Part shown: positions 12,234 through 13,050 of the stretch, piece by piece
Layout: the number at the start of each line of letters is the position of its first letter
Position numbering within the stretch: the stretch's first letter is position 1
Assembly: GCA_020853075.1 (NCBI GenBank)
Contig: JADYZS010000220.1
Coordinates: 1 to 13,050 of the forward strand
DNA from: Anaerolineae bacterium
GTDB taxonomy: Bacteria; Chloroflexota; Anaerolineae; JADYZS01
Direction of reading: 5' to 3'
DNA length: 13,050 nt
The notes under the pieces: generated by a model
What the model was told of the DNA's origin: nothing
The model's input: only the letters and a program-made list of their open reading frames with translations
Database searches by the model: none
Made by a program: the position numbers and the translations under genes

Positions 12234-13050
12234 CTACTGCCTCAACCGCGCCAAGACCGCCAGCAAATCCACCGGCAAGGGCGACTCAAACTCAACGTGG
12301 CTGCCGTTAGATGGCAGGCGAAAACCGAGACGGTGCGCATGAAGGAACTGGCGCGGGCAATCCAGCGCGGAGGCGCGGCGGCCATAGACCGCATCGCCAA
12401 CAACCGGATGGCCCAACCAGGAGAAGTGCACCCGAATCTGGTGGGTGCGGCCTGTTTTGGGCTCGGCGGCTACGAGAGTGTAACCGGCGTAGCGCGTGAC
12501 GAGGCGGTATTCGGTAACGGCCTCGCGCCCGCCCATCGTGACGGCCATGCGCTGCCGGTGGCGGGGGTCACGCCCGATAGGGGCCTCCACGCGACCACGT
12601 TCGGTAGGAGGGGTGCCCTCAAGAAGTGCCAGATAGACCTTGTGGACAGAGCGGCTCTTGAACTGGTCTTGCAGGTAGCGGTACGCCGCATCGTTCTTAG
12701 CGACCAAGATGAGCCCAGAAGTGTCTTTGTCAAGCCTGTGCACGATGCCGGGACGCTGTGTGCCGCCGATGCCCGCCAGATCCGGCGCGTGGGCGAGCAC
12801 CGCAGCGACGAGCGTGCCGGCCTTGTGTCCAGGGGCCGGATGCACGACCATCCCCGCAGGCTTGTCAATCACCAGCAGGTCGCTATCTTCATAGACGACG
12901 CGTAGAGGGATCGGCTCCGGCTGTACGGTGCTCGGCACGGGCGGGGGGAAGCGAACCTGGATGTAATCTCCCGCTTTGATCTGGTGGCTGGCTTTCGGCA
13001 ACGCGCCGTTCACCGTGATGAAACCACCGTCCAGCAACCTCTGTACCTGG
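12234..13050 (-). CDS. rluD: RluD/RluA family 23S rRNA pseudouridine synthase (5' end beyond the right edge)
   Basis: The visible 271 residues begin inside an S4 RNA-binding domain (VQRLLDGGFITVNGALPKAS, KAGDYIQVRFPPP). The RluA-type catalytic domain follows, with DLLVIDKPAGMVVHPAPGH, the catalytic Asp motif GIVHRLDKDTSGLILVAK, and the late KTGRTHQIRVHFSWLGHPVVGD. The S4 domain plus this core fits RluD, which makes pseudouridines in helix 69 of 23S rRNA, though RluA paralogues without experimental work are often mislabelled. The frame is open through the window edge, so the apparent TTG start at 13037 is not the real start. It is convergent with tdk, with no clear terminator in the 18-bp gap. 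Confidence 0.93.
   Translation of the reverse strand, partial: QVQRLLDGGFITVNGALPKASHQIKAGDYIQVRFPPPVPSTVQPEPIPLRVVYEDSDLLVIDKPAGMVVHPAPGHKAGTLVAAVLAHAPDLAGIGGTQRPGIVHRLDKDTSGLILVAKNDAAYRYLQDQFKSRSVHKVYLALLEGTPPTERGRVEAPIGRDPRHRQRMAVTMGGREAVTEYRLVTRYAGYTLVAAEPKTGRTHQIRVHFSWLGHPVVGDAVYGRRASALDCPRQFLHAHRLGFRLPSNGSHVEFESPLPVDLLAVLARLRQ

Overview
The window is a G+C-rich (by eye about 58-60%) bacterial chromosome segment with ordinary housekeeping genes and a compact cytochrome c maturation cluster. The best guess is a Chloroflexota (Anaerolineae-like) genome. The reasons are the TIGR03960/TIGR03936-rplU-rpmA neighbourhood followed by rpmE-tdk, the archaeal-style variant of Ccm System I, frequent TTG/GTG starts, and a C/G-rich inverted repeat that runs into coding sequence and adds peptides of the 'LTPxPLSPK..GRG' type. 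The taxonomic call is inference, since there is no rRNA or marker gene here.

Left part (1-5906, all minus strand, read right to left): ccmE, a large membrane-anchored two-haem cytochrome with extra domains, ccmA, ccmB, ccmC, a tiny ccmD-like gene, ccdA, and the start of a ResA/TlpA-type thioredoxin cut by the left edge. CcmABCD and CcmE would move and hold haem on the outer face of the membrane. CcdA and ResA would carry reducing power to the CxxCH cysteines of apocytochromes. CcmE has the CxxxY haem-binding motif instead of HxxxY, and no ccmH is seen, which matches the described 'System I*' variant. ccmF is also not in the window. The operon has a clear sigma70-type promoter before ccmE and an intrinsic terminator or attenuator between ccmE and the cytochrome gene.

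Middle (5921-6468): a small DUF2007 gene (minus) ends inside a perfect 11-bp-arm palindrome. It is divergent from a long plus-strand cluster, and both promoters lie in a shared AT-rich intergenic region with an operator-like dyad.

Right part (6469-12215, plus strand): a TIGR03960 radical SAM protein, an alpha/beta hydrolase with an Asp nucleophile, the TIGR03936 (DUF2344) partner, ribosomal proteins L21, L27 and L31, a strong terminator, and thymidine kinase. Two copies of a related inverted-repeat element sit within the radical SAM gene. One is a 96-bp in-frame insertion adding 32 residues; the other forms the 3' end and supplies the stop codon. The hydrolase follows directly and separates two genes that are usually adjacent or fused. 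rplU has a consensus promoter and a GNRA-capped leader hairpin, and rpmE has a long nested leader hairpin touching its ribosome binding site; both are candidates for ribosomal protein autoregulation.

Right edge (12234-13050, minus): an RluD-type 23S rRNA pseudouridine synthase, cut by the edge and convergent with tdk. No tRNA, rRNA, CRISPR array or transposase gene was seen. No stretch over 300 bases lacks a gene.
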